Of a DNA stretch of 64,000 bases, positions 9,458 through 20,221 are shown one piece after another. The stretch spans positions 124,001 to 188,000 of the forward strand of contig MARA01000056.1 in NCBI GenBank assembly GCA_001792895.1, given 5' to 3'. The notes below the pieces were generated by a model. The model was not told where the DNA came from. It saw only the letters and a program-made list of their open reading frames with translations, and did not search any database. Position 1 is the first letter of the stretch; every line of letters starts with the position of its first letter. The position numbers and the translations under genes were made by a program. The DNA is from Lentinus brumalis. Its lineage: Eukaryota; Basidiomycota; Agaricomycetes; Polyporales; Polyporaceae.

Positions 9458-11538
9458 TCAGCGTGCCGCTATGCGGCACACCAACGCTCTGCCTGAAGCC
9501 CGTGCATAGAGTCTTCGAAGGACAAGCCAGCTCTTCGACAACGCCCTTGTGCGCGATACGACGCGAACTACCAAGAGCGTGAGCACCTTCCGCGGGTAAT
9601 TAGCTGCGTCGTCCCAAGTCGTTTCAATGATAAGCGGACTCACTAAACATATGGTCCTCCGGACGACCTCCCAGCGGAGACGACGTTTACGCCTGCTTGC
9701 ATCGTCATCAACGATCTCCTGTCGCTCCAGATCAGAGTTCCGAGCGCAAGCACCACACTTAGGTGTGGCATTCGCCTCTCTTGATGACCGCAAGACGTCG
9801 CCTCTCACGGCTGCGTCGTAAACACTAGGTCCTCCGGAGGAAGGTGAGGCGTGCTTCTCCCCTCGAGCGGTGCCGCTGGCTTCTGTTGCGCACTCGGCCG
9901 ACTCTCCCATGCTTACGACATTATCGTCCGCACTTGCTGAATTCGCAACCGCTGTCTCTCCGACGTGATCTTCCGAACCTCCAATGCCCACGTCATCTTC
10001 CTCGTCGCTCGGCGTCTCTAAACCGACCTGCTCGCTATGCAGTTCAACACACTCGTCTCCAGAAGACTCCCCCGGTGGCTCCGGAGGCTGAGACCGATCC
10101 ATCGTTGCGGAGATGCCGATGCCATAGTGGCTCCCTCGTGCCGTCGATAACAGCTGTAACGGAAGCGAGTGAGCTACCGAGATCTCCCTCACACACGGAC
10201 ACCGCCTAGACATGCTACGATCGGCTCTTACGACACTCACCGACATGGTCGAATAGTATGCTTGTATGAGACCGACCGGTCCTGGCACGACTCCGGAACT
10301 CTGTCGGTTGTCGTACTCGTCTTCAAGAGGCGGTTCCGTGGGTTGTTCCTGAATGTGCGCAAAGATGGGTGGAGGAGGGAGGGGGCACACGGGCGGAGGT
10401 ACGTCCTCGCCCTCGGGCGCGTCCCTATCCTCGCCATCGCCATCGCCATCCTGCGCGTCCTCTTCCCCACTTCCGTCCTCCGCGATATCGAGCACCGCGA
10501 CCTCCGTGATCACACACACGTCCTCAATCATCGTCCCAACCTGGTCGCTGGGCAGAACTTCCACCGAAGCGTCGGGAAGCAGCACCTCTATCTCCACGTC
10601 GTCTGCTCGGGTCTCATCCTCGCAGTCCGACGGCGCGCTGTGTAGAAGGTGTTGCACACTCTCCTTCTCTTTGGGTTCGCGTGTCTGCTCCGCGTCGATC
10701 ACCACGAGATGCTGCCGCTCGCGCTCCTTTGATCGGTCTCGGCTTGCCATAAAACTGGCTTGCGCTCCCGGCTCTTCTTCTGCACTGTGACGCTGGCGGG
10801 GCCCCTGGCTATCCGACGGGGATGGTGGCGTCGGTCGTATTGGGACGCTGGGTGTATCATCATTGAGGGCGGGTCGTTCAGGGAGGGTGGACCGCTCTGG
10901 AAGCGCGGGTCGTTCTGGACAGGTGGGTCGTTCGGGGAGAGAGGGTCGTGCAGGGAGCTGGGGCTGTGCTCGAAGGCTGGATCGTTCTGGGAGGGAGGAT
11001 TGTTCATGGAGAGTCGAGTTGCGCCCTCGCTGCGGCTGATTGCGCGAGTTGCGCTTAAGACGACCGTGTCTGGATCGCAACATATGGAGGATGTCTCTGC
11101 TGTGCTCCAGCTGCTTCTCGATCTTCTCGAGTCTCGCTCGATGCCCGTCGTCGGCTATACGCGCGCATTCCACGTCCAGCAATCCCTTCAGCACTCGCAC
11201 CTGCACAAGAATGACTGAACGCACTCACGTTCTCCGACGAATGCCCGGTCATGCTCCTTCCGTGCCGCCCTCTCCCGCTCCAGCGCATCGATGTATGCGG
11301 CGATGTCCACGACTCGGACGTCCACCTCCGCCCGGGGTAGCTGGCCGACCTCGCTGTGTTTGATCCGCGCGGACGCGCTCAGCGCCCTGGCGTCGTTGCC
11401 GGCATCCTTGTATCGCTCGTAGCTCTCGTCGTATGCTGGCCTGTGGGCCTTGCAGACGTGCCCTCTCGTAGCCGGTGCATGGCACCGCGTGTGGCCGTCG
11501 ACAAGATACTTGCATAGTGAGTGTGAGGAATTCGGCAT
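9458..11538 (-). CDS. orphan Cys-His/helical family member with long low-complexity tail
   Basis: Exon 1 (11229-11538, ATG at 11538) carries the module: SLCKYL, then TRCHAP, then HVCKAH, then helices ending ARKEHDRAFVGE at a phase-1 GTGAGT donor, as in its relatives. The long second exon ends at 9458. The reading frame requires the acceptor near 11194, which would make a 35-nt intron, shorter than usual, so this junction is uncertain. The second part opens with a coiled coil (ARLEKIEKQLEHSRDILHML). Then come a hexapeptide repeat (LPERPx, seven units), a basic Arg/Glu stretch, strongly acidic Asp/Glu blocks and Ser-rich sequence. An additional intron is possible around 10150-10236 (GTGAGTGTCG donor). 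With the 35-nt intron the product is about 681 residues, mostly disordered. The function is unknown. Confidence 0.5.
10868..10996 (-). repeat. coding minisatellite, 18-bp unit (LPERPx)
   Basis: About seven imperfect 18-bp units encode hexapeptides of the form L-P-E-R-[PS]-x (variants LRAQPQ, LPARPS, CPERPA). The array lies within the tail of the family gene at 9458-11538. Such arrays change length by slippage. Confidence 0.65.
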
Positions 11539-11923
11539 CGCGGACCTCAGAAAGTGTGGAATCGATGTCAGGAAGGTCGAGGGCAACAAGGAAACATAGC
11601 AGCAGGGAGACGATTGCGTGTCGCTTTCGATACCATGGCCGACGCGGATAAGGTTCGCAACGAGGGACAGCGCTTGGGTGAGAGTACGCATTGGGGAGAC
11701 AGAATGCCGCCTTGAGCTTCGCGGGCCGTGCGTTGCTCGAGCTGGATGGTAAGACTGTCCTCGCATGCCGCTTACGACGGGGCTAGAGCAATCGTGAACG
11801 CGTACATGAGACAGATACGTAGCTCAGACCGTCGAGACAACATGACTGTCGTCCGCGCGATCAAAGCACACATACGACCGCGAACTCTCAACATACGGAT
11901 TTATGAATGAAGCGCACGGCAGA

Positions 11924-12656
11924 CTACCCTGAGGATGAAGACGATACACCTGAGCAGCTGCCTGACACGGGACAGATGAGAGAGGAATACTCGCCGCTGA
12001 TTGGCCCTGAAACCTCAGGCAATGGCCCCATCTCCTCGTCAACCTGCTTCGCGATGGCGTCCTCATCGTTGCTGTGGTCACCAAAGGCACGGAGGTGCGC
12101 ATGCCAGTGCTGCCTGAACGACTGCCAGAGCGACCGTGTCTCCTCTACGACTTTCTGGACCTCTTCCGGGAACTGCCCGTCCTTGTCGCGCGCAGCCAGG
12201 AAGTCGTAGCGCGCCCTGAACTTCTTCATCAGCGCGATGCCATCAGCACGCAGCTTCTCGAGCTCGGCGAGACGTTCTTTATGGCGTTCATTCTCTACGC
12301 GACGTGCCATGAGCGCAACCGACACACAGCGATGGGCTAGCTTGCGTACCTCCTCCAAAGAACTTGGCGTTGTGCTTACGCCGCCAGTGCGCCTCCTGGT
12401 CCATGTTCATGACGTACCACATGATCATATTCACGGCGACCTGGACATGTTCGCGACGTTCGAGCGGCGTGCGATGGACTTCTGACGCGACGACGAGAGA
12501 CCGCCCCATGATCGCCACCTCCTCAGCGGCGCAGTGGTAGTTGTCCTTCATTTCGTAGTATTCCTCATAATGAGCCTTGCAGTACTCCGACCTCTTGCAC
12601 TTCGCGAATATGCACCGTGTGGGCGGGTCGCCGAACGTCAAGACGCATTGAGGCAT
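11924..12656 (-). CDS. orphan Cys-His/helical family member
   Basis: Clean two-exon gene: 12350-12656 and 11924-12294, with a 55-bp intron (12295-12349, GTACGC donor, CGTAG acceptor) in phase 1, giving 225 residues. The module reads MPQCVLTF, then TRCIFAK, then EYCKAH, followed by helices that end WRRKHNAKFFGG just before the intron. Exon 2 starts with a coiled coil (NERHKERLAELEKLRADGIAL) and ends in an acidic, Ser-rich tail. It shares module, intron position and phase with the other members, but its sequence is strongly diverged. No transmembrane segment or catalytic motif is visible. A structural Zn site is inference from the CCCH spacing. Confidence 0.7.
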
Positions 12657-13324
12657 GGTGGAAGGGCTGGCGAGAATCGCAGCGTCGCAGAGGAGGTGTT
12701 GCAGGGGGGAGAACGCAAAGCTCGTAGCGCTCATCTTGACGGCTGGCGAACGTATTAAGGCGACATGTCTTGCGGCAGCAACGACGCGTCCGCGACGTGC
12801 AAGGAAGGGAGCCTGATGAACGAAGGCGGTCAACGGTAACGCACCCAATTTGTTGCCGACAGCCGAACTCCTTGCTGCCCCGCAGCGTGAGTTTCCCTCC
12901 CAAACAGCGACGGAGCGTATCAGTCATTGCTGTTACATTCCTCTGGAATCCAACGAGTGCATTGATGAGCTACTTCGTCTTCTTGAAATGTCATGGTTGG
13001 AGAAAGCGATAGCCTCTTGCATTCGGGATTCTCCGCTGTGCTCAATTGTGACCGCCAGCCATATTATCGCTCCGTACGCTCCGTGGTGGGAGACAATATC
13101 TCATTGCAAGTGACAGTAAGGGTGGAGGGAGTCGTAGAAAGCGGAAATCAGGGAGACGACATGACGGTCAAGGGCAAGCCAAGAGACGCTCATGTACGCT
13201 CGTCCGGTCACATCCGCTCAGTTCGACCTCAACCACAACCACGACATAACCGGGACTCGGGATCCCTTGGCCGTGCAATTACTACGTCCCCATACATTTG
13301 TCGGTCAACCTGTCCATGGTATCA
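12657..13324. other. no gene seen
   Basis: Intergenic between two minus-strand family genes. No supported coding sequence. Confidence 0.5.
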
Positions 13325-14489
13325 TTAATCCGCGTGAGGATCTGTTGAATTGTGCACGGAAAAAAAGAGCTCACCGTAAAATCGCATCCTTGCTGCGTAC
13401 GCCCAGAAAGACGGCAACTCCGACCACAGCGCATGCCTAAACGGCGCACAGGTATGCTCAGCAAGCCGCATGCACCAGGATCCCAAATTCAAACTCACCA
13501 ACGCGACTCGCCCCGCCACCTCGATCCCACTACGCTCTTCGCCATGCGACCCGACTGCCGGTGCCGTCTCAGTACGCAGAGTCTCCTTGGGCTCTGCCTC
13601 CTTCTTTGACAATTCTGCGGCTTTCTTTCTCCTGTACTCGTTGAGTACCTTTATCCGGTGCTTGACCTGCTCGCGCTGCCTCTCTGCCTCCTCAGTGGTC
13701 TCCTCCTGTGACGACGTCCAGTTCTCCGACATTTCCGCCTGGCTGTGGTCAGCCGTATCCTCGTTGTGGGTCGGCTGTCCTTCGGGTCCGACCACCGACT
13801 CGGTCTCCTCAGGCTCGTCGCATACCGCCTCCACCGCCCCAGGCGGCACCTCAACCTCTCGCCGCGCCGTGCTCGCTTCCTCATGCGTCTCCTCGCGGTC
13901 ACCTTGCACTGTCTCCTCAGCTCGTCGCTGTTCCGGCTGTGGCTCCTCCTTCATCCGTAGCTCGACCTCCGACCGCCCCTGTCCTGCCTTCCGGTCTTCG
14001 TATTCTCTTCCATTCCTCCGCTCTTCTTCGAGAGCAACACCGCGTTCTCGGATTCTCCGTAGCACGGCCACGACACTCGTCCTCCTCCGTTGGAGCTCAC
14101 CCACCGCCTCCAGCGCACGATGCTCAGCTGCGACCATCTCTGCGTCAGCCTTGCGGACCTACAGTCTAATCTGGACACTCACGTTCAGTGAAGAATCGTC
14201 TACTCAGCATCATACGCGTCTCAACTTGGTCGTCCAGAGCCTGCAAGTACCGCTCCAGCTCTCCCACGTCCCGCTGTACGATCTCGCGGGCAGTATTGGT
14301 GTCGACATCTCGAGCGACGAGCGCGTCGAGGTTTCGCAGGTCCTCCGCTGCAGCGCCTCCCCGGGCGACCAGAGCGTGGTACTCTGTATTGTGAACAGGG
14401 AAGAAAGGCTCGTTTTGCGCGACCCTGAGGTTGCAGCGTGCGTCGTGCTCGGAGGTGAGGCGGGCTTGACAGTTGCGGAGGTGAACCAT
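13325..14489 (-). CDS. orphan family member with a degenerate third Cys, long coiled-coil tail
   Basis: Exon 1 is 14183-14489 (ATG at 14489) and exon 2 is 13325-14139. They are joined by a 43-bp phase-1 intron (GTGAGT donor, GACGCAG acceptor), giving 373 residues. The module reads RNCQARL, then ARCNLR, then FFPVH. The third Cys of the family (FCPVH in the relative at 15580) is Phe here, so the metal site is probably lost or changed. The helical part ends MMLSRRFFTE. The tail is charged and coiled coil (ALEAVGELQRRRTSVVAVL, many Glu/Arg), then Thr/Glu-rich and likely disordered. This is a neofunctionalised or decaying copy. There is no stop codon, so it may still be expressed. Confidence 0.6.
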
Positions 14490-15038
14490 CGAGAATTCGA
14501 GTGGGTGCTCGACTCTCTCTAGAGGAGGCAGGAGATGGTCAACCTTGTTCACGTTCAAGTCCTTGTGCAACGCCGCAAGGGCATGGAGTACGCATGTGCA
14601 CAGTTCTATCTAGCATCTGAACGAAGACGATAATCATGGCGCCAGACGGGTGCTTCCCTCGATACGATAGGTCGACATCGAGGTGTTGCGCTGCGGTAGT
14701 GTTTGCACGCTGCCTCGATCGCTTCACTAGGCCCACGTTTATCCTACTTCCGGTCCAAACCTGCGTGCTTGTGTTTCGCCCTGGAAGTCAAGCTGTACGT
14801 ACACGAGACCTTCCCCAAGTTTAGCGAGTCCGACTCAACTCCGTCCGCCTGCCGAAAGGTCGGTCCGCCAAGTGCCATGCCCAATACTACCCTCTTCTAT
14901 CCTCCCGCTCCCGAGTCAAACGCAAGCCAAGTGTCGTCACTGCGCCGAGACACAGGGCCATACGCCATGGGAGTCCGAAGCATGCCACGACTCCGAATGC
15001 AACCACGCCCTGAAGCACGACCGAGCGCGCGGTCGGTC
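14490..15038. other. no gene seen
   Basis: Intergenic. No supported feature. Confidence 0.5.
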
Positions 15039-16264
15039 CTAAATTCGCCTTCCGACCATACCCAGGATGCTCACCAACAATACATCCCCAGTGAATTCAT
15101 CCTTCTCCTCTTCGGCGATCGTGGAGTCCAGAACTTGCTTCACCAGACTGCGCTGCGACTTCAAGTGGTCCACCTTCTCTGCGTGTTCCGCAGCGGCTGT
15201 ACGGCACGATGTCAGTTCCTTGTCATGCAACGATACTAGAGACAAGCACGCCAGCGGACGAGTCATGGATCCCACGTACGTTTGCACTGGAACAGCTGCT
15301 GGTGCGCTTCGACCACCTGGAGCTCCTCGTCGAGAGCCGCCAGGTAGCTCCGGACGTGTGCTGTCACGTCCGTCGTGCGGGCGCGGCCTGACCTGAAGTC
15401 ATTCATGGTCGCGTCGGTCTTGGCATGCGACTCTTCCGCCGCTTGCATGACCTCGTCGAGCTTCAAGTACGCGAGGCGGTGTTCTTCGCGGTGGACGGGA
15501 CAGAATCTCTCGGGCTTCCTGGCGGGAGTGGCGCAGCGCGTCTCTTCGTCGTATGCGAGATGGGCTGCGCAGCGAGTCATGACGGCGTCGTAGGTGGCCG
15601 TGTTCCCGCTGAAGACTGGTGAGTGATCACTCACGCAGACTGTTCGAAGAGACAGCTCACCGCTCCCGGATCCTCTGGTTCACTTGCACTTGCATTTGTT
15701 GAACCTGCCTCTGGAACGCCACCTCCTGCGCCCTTTCTTCCGGTGTCTGCCGCTTCCGCTGCTCCTCCAGCATCAACAGGTATTGCTTCCAATCTGCGAT
15801 GTTGGCCGCGATGGCAAGCGCGACGGTCCGCTTATCCCGGAGAGCCTTCAAGCACTCCGCAAAAGCCGGGTCCGCTGCGAACACAGCGTATACATACGCA
15901 ATTGTGAGTCCGATCGCGCATCCGAGTGAAGAATGCAAGACCACATACGTTCGACGAAGAACTGGCTCGTATGCTCGTGCCACCCCACGACCGCCCGCTG
16001 GATGCACTCCGTATAGGCGTTCACCGTCTCCACCATCTTGCCGACCTCCTCCGGGTTCCGCGAGCGCGTAAAGCCGCCCGTGGTGATACCTTCGACCAGT
16101 CTCTCGAGCTTGCAGAGCTCCTCGTACACCTTCCTGTATGCGACCATCTGTCTCCGAAACTCCGCAGAGTGCTCTTCGCAGCACGGCTTGCCAGGCGGCA
16201 GCGGCTTGGTGCATCGCGTCTGCTGACCGTTCTCCCCGGGAGTCTGAGCGAGGCACTGGGGCAT
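15039..16264 (-). CDS. orphan family protein with two Cys-His/helical modules
   Basis: Four exons join in phase: 15949-16264, 15661-15874, 15280-15608 and 15039-15235 (introns 74, 52 and 44 bp), giving 351 residues. Module A (residues 1-105): MPQCLAQ, QTRCTK, PCCEEH, then helices to HTSQFFVE. A linker of about 80 residues rich in Gln/Arg/Glu follows. Module B (about 187-287): MTRCAAHLAY, ETRCATP, RFCPVH, then helices to HQQLFQCK. A helical, acidic tail ends the protein. Both modules stop at a phase-1 intron, so each module plus its tail behaves as a duplicated exon unit. The closest relative is the plus-strand gene at 40642, which has the same four-exon plan. The next gene (17335) is a tandem copy of the first half. 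The function is unknown; metal binding and oligomerisation are inference. Confidence 0.72.
15619..15634. repeat. 16-bp perfect palindrome inside intron 2
   Basis: GTGAGTGATCACTCAC, a perfect inverted repeat carrying a GTGAGT donor-like sequence on both strands, inside the intron that joins the two modules of the gene at 15039-16264. Confidence 0.5.
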
Positions 16265-17900
16265 GAATGAACGAGCAAGAGGATGCGATGAGGGTCGATG
16301 TGGGCGGTCTCTGCACAAGGTGCGTTTGCTCTGCCTCCCACGGCGTACGCGTCGCTGAGATTGAGTTCTGCCTCAGAAACGGGAAGCTTCCCTCGCGGAT
16401 TCGCCAGGTATGGCCACTGCCGCTTCGGGAATCCGTCAAATTTGAAGTGTTTGGGAGATCTGCAGCTGCCTGTCTGCGTCGTTGTCGGGGACCCTTGTTC
16501 GGCGTCGGTGTATGCAGACCGGTTCGTTCGCGATACCTTCGGTGCAGACACGTACCGGATGATTCGCGTTGTACAGCAATGTAGCGTGGACTCTATTGCA
16601 CAAACGCGAGCACTCGTTCGTGCAGATACATCGTCAAACATCATGGGACCGGCACAGCGTATAGCAACACCACTCGAGGAAGGCAAACCTGCCGTACTGT
16701 CAAGCCAACATAGCCGTCAGCATTCAACATCGTGAGCCGGGCGCATCCTCGTACCTTGGCCACACCAGCAATACCGTCAACGAAGACGAAGTCATCCACA
16801 TTTTTGATCAGACCGTCTTCTGGTGTCGGCCGCTAGCGCAGTCTCGGTAGTGCTATGAGGACTGACTTCCAGACTCCGATGTTTTTCGCAAGTTCCAGCG
16901 CGTCAGCGCGCACATCCTCAAGAGATTTCAGGGACTCCGACTCAGTGGAGTGCGCTGCGAACATAACATGTACCCAAGCGTGAGTTCCATCGCTCATGCG
17001 CGTCCAAGACGGAAGACCACGTACGTTCGACGAAGTACTGTTTCTGATACTCTTTCCGCCCCTTGGTTGCCCGCTGAAGGTGCGCCGCATACGCCTCCAC
17101 CACATCCCAATCCTTGTCGACCTGCACCGTGTACCGAGAGGTAATGCCTTGCCACGATACCGTTGACCAGTTCCTCCAGCCTCCCAATCTCCTCGAACAA
17201 CTTCTTCTCTACGTCCAGCCGCCTCCAGAACTCCGCACAGTGCTCTTGACAACACTGCTCGTCAGGCGGGCACCGATTCTTGCATCGCGTCACCTGGCCG
17301 CTCTCCCCGGCGATCTGAGCGCGGCACTGTTGCATGAGCAAGCGTCGATGAGGGTCGATGAGGGTCGATGTGGACGGTCGCTGCACAAGGACGTTTTGCT
17401 CTCACGGCGTACGCGTCTTTGTGTGTTCCCTCATCTAGTATCCGCAAGGTGGGGCGACTGCCGCTTCGGGAATTCGGGCCAAAGAGCTCAGGCTTGCCTC
17501 CTTAGTTGTCGTCGTCGAGCCACGTTGCGTGGAGGTCCCATGCATACTTAGAACCTGTTGCGTGATTCTCATGAAACATAAGCAGATCGTCGACATCCAG
17601 TGCGCGAGGGCGGGTTCTTTGCCAGTCCGATGTCCCCTCTATGGCACAGACGTAAACAGTTGCGTTCGTGCAAATACCGCAGCAACAGTCGCTGGTTCAG
17701 CAGCGCGCGTAGCAACAGCACACATGAAGCAAGCAAGCAATACTGCGAAACCACAGAGACGTCAGCGTACGATGCAAGAGACTTGAGGACGCTCGTACCT
17801 TGGCTATATAGGCGACACCATCAACAAAGAGAGGTCATAACATTCCAAGAGCGAATCCCGGGCGAGCTGAGACGCCGCTGGAGGAGACAATCAGCCTTCA
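16265..17900. repeat. tandem duplication of family gene plus upstream flank
   Basis: The upstream flank of the gene at 16264 (16265-16832) is recognisably repeated upstream of the gene at 17335 (17336-17900). Shared blocks include GGGTCGATGTG...CTGCACAAGG, the ACGGCGTACGCGTC block, the CTGCCGCTTCGGGAAT block and a distal CTCGTACCTTGG block. In the second unit the GAGGGTCGAT motif is itself repeated. The duplication therefore carried both gene and promoter. The two flanks have since diverged by substitutions and indels. Confidence 0.55.
16833..17335 (-). pseudogene. orphan family member, single module, frameshifted
   Basis: Exons 17025-17335 (ATG at 17335) and 16833-16954, with a 70-bp intron. 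The module reads MQQCRAQ, VTRCKN, QCCQEH, with helices to KQYFVE. Exon 1 is 311 nt. The frame breaks near 17150, where one extra base separates ELVNGIVA from ITSRYTVQVDKDW. Without that base the exon is 310 nt and phase 1, exactly like its relatives, and the product would be 143 residues. Exon 2 encodes STESESLKSLEDVRADALEL and a short end. It is a tandem copy of the first half of the gene at 15039-16264. It is either a recent pseudogene or carries a base-calling error. Confidence 0.6.
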
Positions 17901-18267
17901 CCGTCTCAACGTGATAGTAGTCAGTGTTGACTGGGTAGCGATCTCATCCATGGGTCCGAATAAGATCTTATTGCAGAGTTAGGAGTCTCTGTAAGACTGT
18001 AACGTGGGAGGAACCTGCTGGAGTTCTCTCAGATATGCCATGCGGTTGATCATGCCCAACGCCAGCCACCGTCACTCACCGATCCGTGTTCAGGTCCGAT
18101 TCTGGCACTAGGCGCAGACATACGTAGTCGCCCAGTCGCGGACAACGGTATCAGTGGGGGTGGTGATGTATAGCGGTGATACTAGTGATACAAAGTCAAT
18201 CCTCAAGAATACGTCAGACGACTCGTTTCGGCGGGATTGGACAGGGACTCACCGAAGCATCCTGATT
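17901..18267. other. no gene seen
   Basis: Spacer between the family cluster and SNF8. No supported feature. Confidence 0.5.
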
Positions 18268-19023
18268 CTACTCGTCCCATCGCATGGCGGAGGGTACCCA
18301 ATATGATACACCGTACTCCTCGTCCTGATCGTCCAGCCAGCAAAGCCCGTCCCTGAGCAGCATATTGCTGAGCGCCGTCCGCGCCCGCTCTTCCGTCCAT
18401 CCTCTGCGCGCCACCAACGCCTGCTCCGAGACCCGTCCGCCGTCTTCCTGCGCAACCGCAAGCACGACCGCCTGGTCCGCATCGAGTTCCCTCGGGACGC
18501 TCCGCACCATCTTCTTCCCGCCACCGACGTCGATGACCTCGTACCCAGCAGAGAGCGGCTTGAGGGTCTTGATGCTCCGCATCACGTCGTCCTCCGTGAT
18601 GACGTCCCCGCCCACCCCGCGCAGCTTGCTCACCAGCCGTATGAGCTCGCCCATCTCAATCAGCCCTCCATTCCGCTCCCGGGTGCTCACGCACACGTCG
18701 ACGATCTGCACCCCGAGCTCGTACTGCCAGTCGCCGAGGTTGAGCATCTCGGCCCACCAGCCGCCCTTGCGCGGGCCTGCGAGCGGGTCGACGCCGATGG
18801 TCGTGCACATCTGCTGGAACGCATGGCGGAAGGAGGGCTCCTGGCGGATGCGTTCGCGGTGTGTGGAGGCGTAGTGCGCGAGTGCGCTGCGGAACTGGGC
18901 GAGCTGGGCGTGGAGGAGGTCGACTTGCGCTTGGGAGATCTCGTTGGAGAGCTCGGCGAAGGAGCGCTTGGATTGCTGCTGTCGATCAAACGCAGAGATG
19001 CCGACGCCCCCAAGCCTATGCAT
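18268..19023 (-). CDS. SNF8: ESCRT-II subunit Snf8/Vps22 (EAP30)
   Basis: Single open frame of 251 residues from the ATG at 19023, matching the usual size of Vps22/EAP30 (about 230-260). The family landmarks are present: the start MHRLGGVGISAF, an N-terminal coiled coil, ELGVQIVDVCVSTRERNGGL, then tandem winged helices with IKTLKPLSAGYEVI, MVRSVP.ELDADQ and, near the end, LLRDGLCWLDDQ with YWVPS. Snf8 is the core of the ESCRT-II complex with Vps25 and Vps36. It acts at endosomes in sorting ubiquitinated membrane cargo into multivesicular bodies. This is a conserved single-copy housekeeping gene among accessory neighbours. I see no intron, which is unusual here but keeps every conserved block in frame. 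Confidence 0.93.
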   Translation of the reverse strand: MHRLGGVGISAFDRQQQSKRSFAELSNEISQAQVDLLHAQLAQFRSALAHYASTHRERIRQEPSFRHAFQQMCTTIGVDPLAGPRKGGWWAEMLNLGDWQYELGVQIVDVCVSTRERNGGLIEMGELIRLVSKLRGVGGDVITEDDVMRSIKTLKPLSAGYEVIDVGGGKKMVRSVPRELDADQAVVLAVAQEDGGRVSEQALVARRGWTEERARTALSNMLLRDGLCWLDDQDEEYGVSYWVPSAMRWDE

Positions 19024-19343
19024 ATCGCAGTTTGCAGTTCAAAAGATTGGACTTAGAAGCGAGTTCGAGACATGAGTTGGTGGGGAGGACTCGGAAGGAG
19101 AGTCGGATGAGCTCGAGTCTGGCAGCAGTACTCTCATCTTAGATAAGATAGACGCCTGGCTACACATCTCTACTCTCTACCGTCAAGTGGCCACGCTATA
19201 CGTACAATGATACGAGTATACCAAGAGTACACGGTCACTTGTGTCGGCACGCTATAGGAACAGGCTGTTCTACAAAAAGGATGGCAAGGAAAGTGGCCAG
19301 CTTGTGCGAGCCCAACATGAAATGCTCTCCAACTCCACGATCA

Positions 19344-19835
19344 TCAATCCCAATCCTCGTCGAAGAGCTCCATCTCTCTGCTCTCGACGCGGTACAAGTA
19401 CTTGAAAGCCTGGTCCCGTCGATACTTCAGTATCTCGAGGTACTCGCGGTGGGCGTGATCGACTAAACAACCGCAGATCAACACAACCTCACTAGAGCGA
19501 CATAGTACTCACTGACCTTGCGTGAAGAACTGTGCATGATGTTCCTCCCTCTTCTGTACAGCCCTATCCAACCACTCGAGGTATGCCCTCGGGATCTCCG
19601 CGACGTACGCCAGATCTTCCTGCCCCAGGCCCTCCACATGCGTGTCTCCGATGCTGACGAACGCGTCGTCCAATGCCTCCATCTCCAGTGTCGCCTTCTT
19701 GTACGTGTCGGTACGCCGCACGTAGAACTGATGGTGCTCTACGCAGTAGTGCGTCCCGGCAGGCGGGGCCTTCGTACATTGCTTCTGGCGGCCGTCGCTC
19801 AGTGTCACTTGAGCCCAGCAACGCGGCTTTCCCAT
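19344..19835 (-). CDS. orphan Cys-His/helical family member, single module
   Basis: Two exons, 19517-19835 (ATG at 19835) and 19344-19462, with a 54-bp intron (GTCAGTGAG donor, TTTAG acceptor) in phase 1, giving 145 residues. The module reads KPRCWAQ, KQCTKAP, HYCVEH, followed by helices with Tyr/Lys (RRTDTYKKATLEMEALDD) and the signature QKREEHHAQFFTQ at the exon end. Exon 2 is a short helix (DHAHREYLEILKYRRDQAF) with an acidic end FDEDWD. It is the shortest complete member and shows the minimal plan: metal module, helical bundle, terminal helix. An in-frame ATG further upstream exists, but the alignment to other members favours 19835. Confidence 0.72.
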
Positions 19836-20057
19836 CCCGACAGAAGTCAACAGAGCTCGCGACGAACAATGGTGAGGGTTAATCGAGGCGGGATGGGTGT
19901 ACGATAAAGAGCTCACGTTGACCTCGCCCTACGGTGAGATGCATGCGATAGAGTTCTCCTCCACACGTATGACCTGCCTCGTGCTTCCCACTCAGGCGGT
20001 CGCACTACCACTCCGATCCACGATTGGGTATGATATAGCACATATACCTACAGACAT

Positions 20058-20221
20058 ACAAATCCGATCCATGAGTAGAGAAACAAACTACGCGGAGAGA
20101 GCCTGGTAGACAAAGAACAGAGCACGTTATGCAGTAGCTACAAATCCGATCCATGAGTAGAGAAACAAAATACGAGAGAACCTTTTCCACAGAAGAAGGA
20201 GAACAGAGCACGTTATACAGT
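20058..20221. repeat. tandem direct repeat, two units of about 82 bp
   Basis: The block starting ACAAATCCGATCCATGAGTA occurs at 20058 and again at 20140, each followed by an AACAGAGCACGTTAT block. It lies at the 3' end and flank of the zinc-finger gene. The second unit runs up to the stop codon at 20213. Confidence 0.75.

Noticed and set aside
9458..11224. Treating the long second exon at 9.5-11.2 kb as a separate gene
   Set aside because: Its start lies directly at the phase-1 donor of the module exon, exactly where all family members have an intron, so it is read as the tail of that gene.
16740..17840. Possible shared upstream exon (FVDGIAGVAK / FVDGVAYIAK) before a GTACGAG donor in both tandem copies
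   Set aside because: The second copy has a stop directly upstream of the stretch and no start can be placed; similarity is explained by the duplicated flank.
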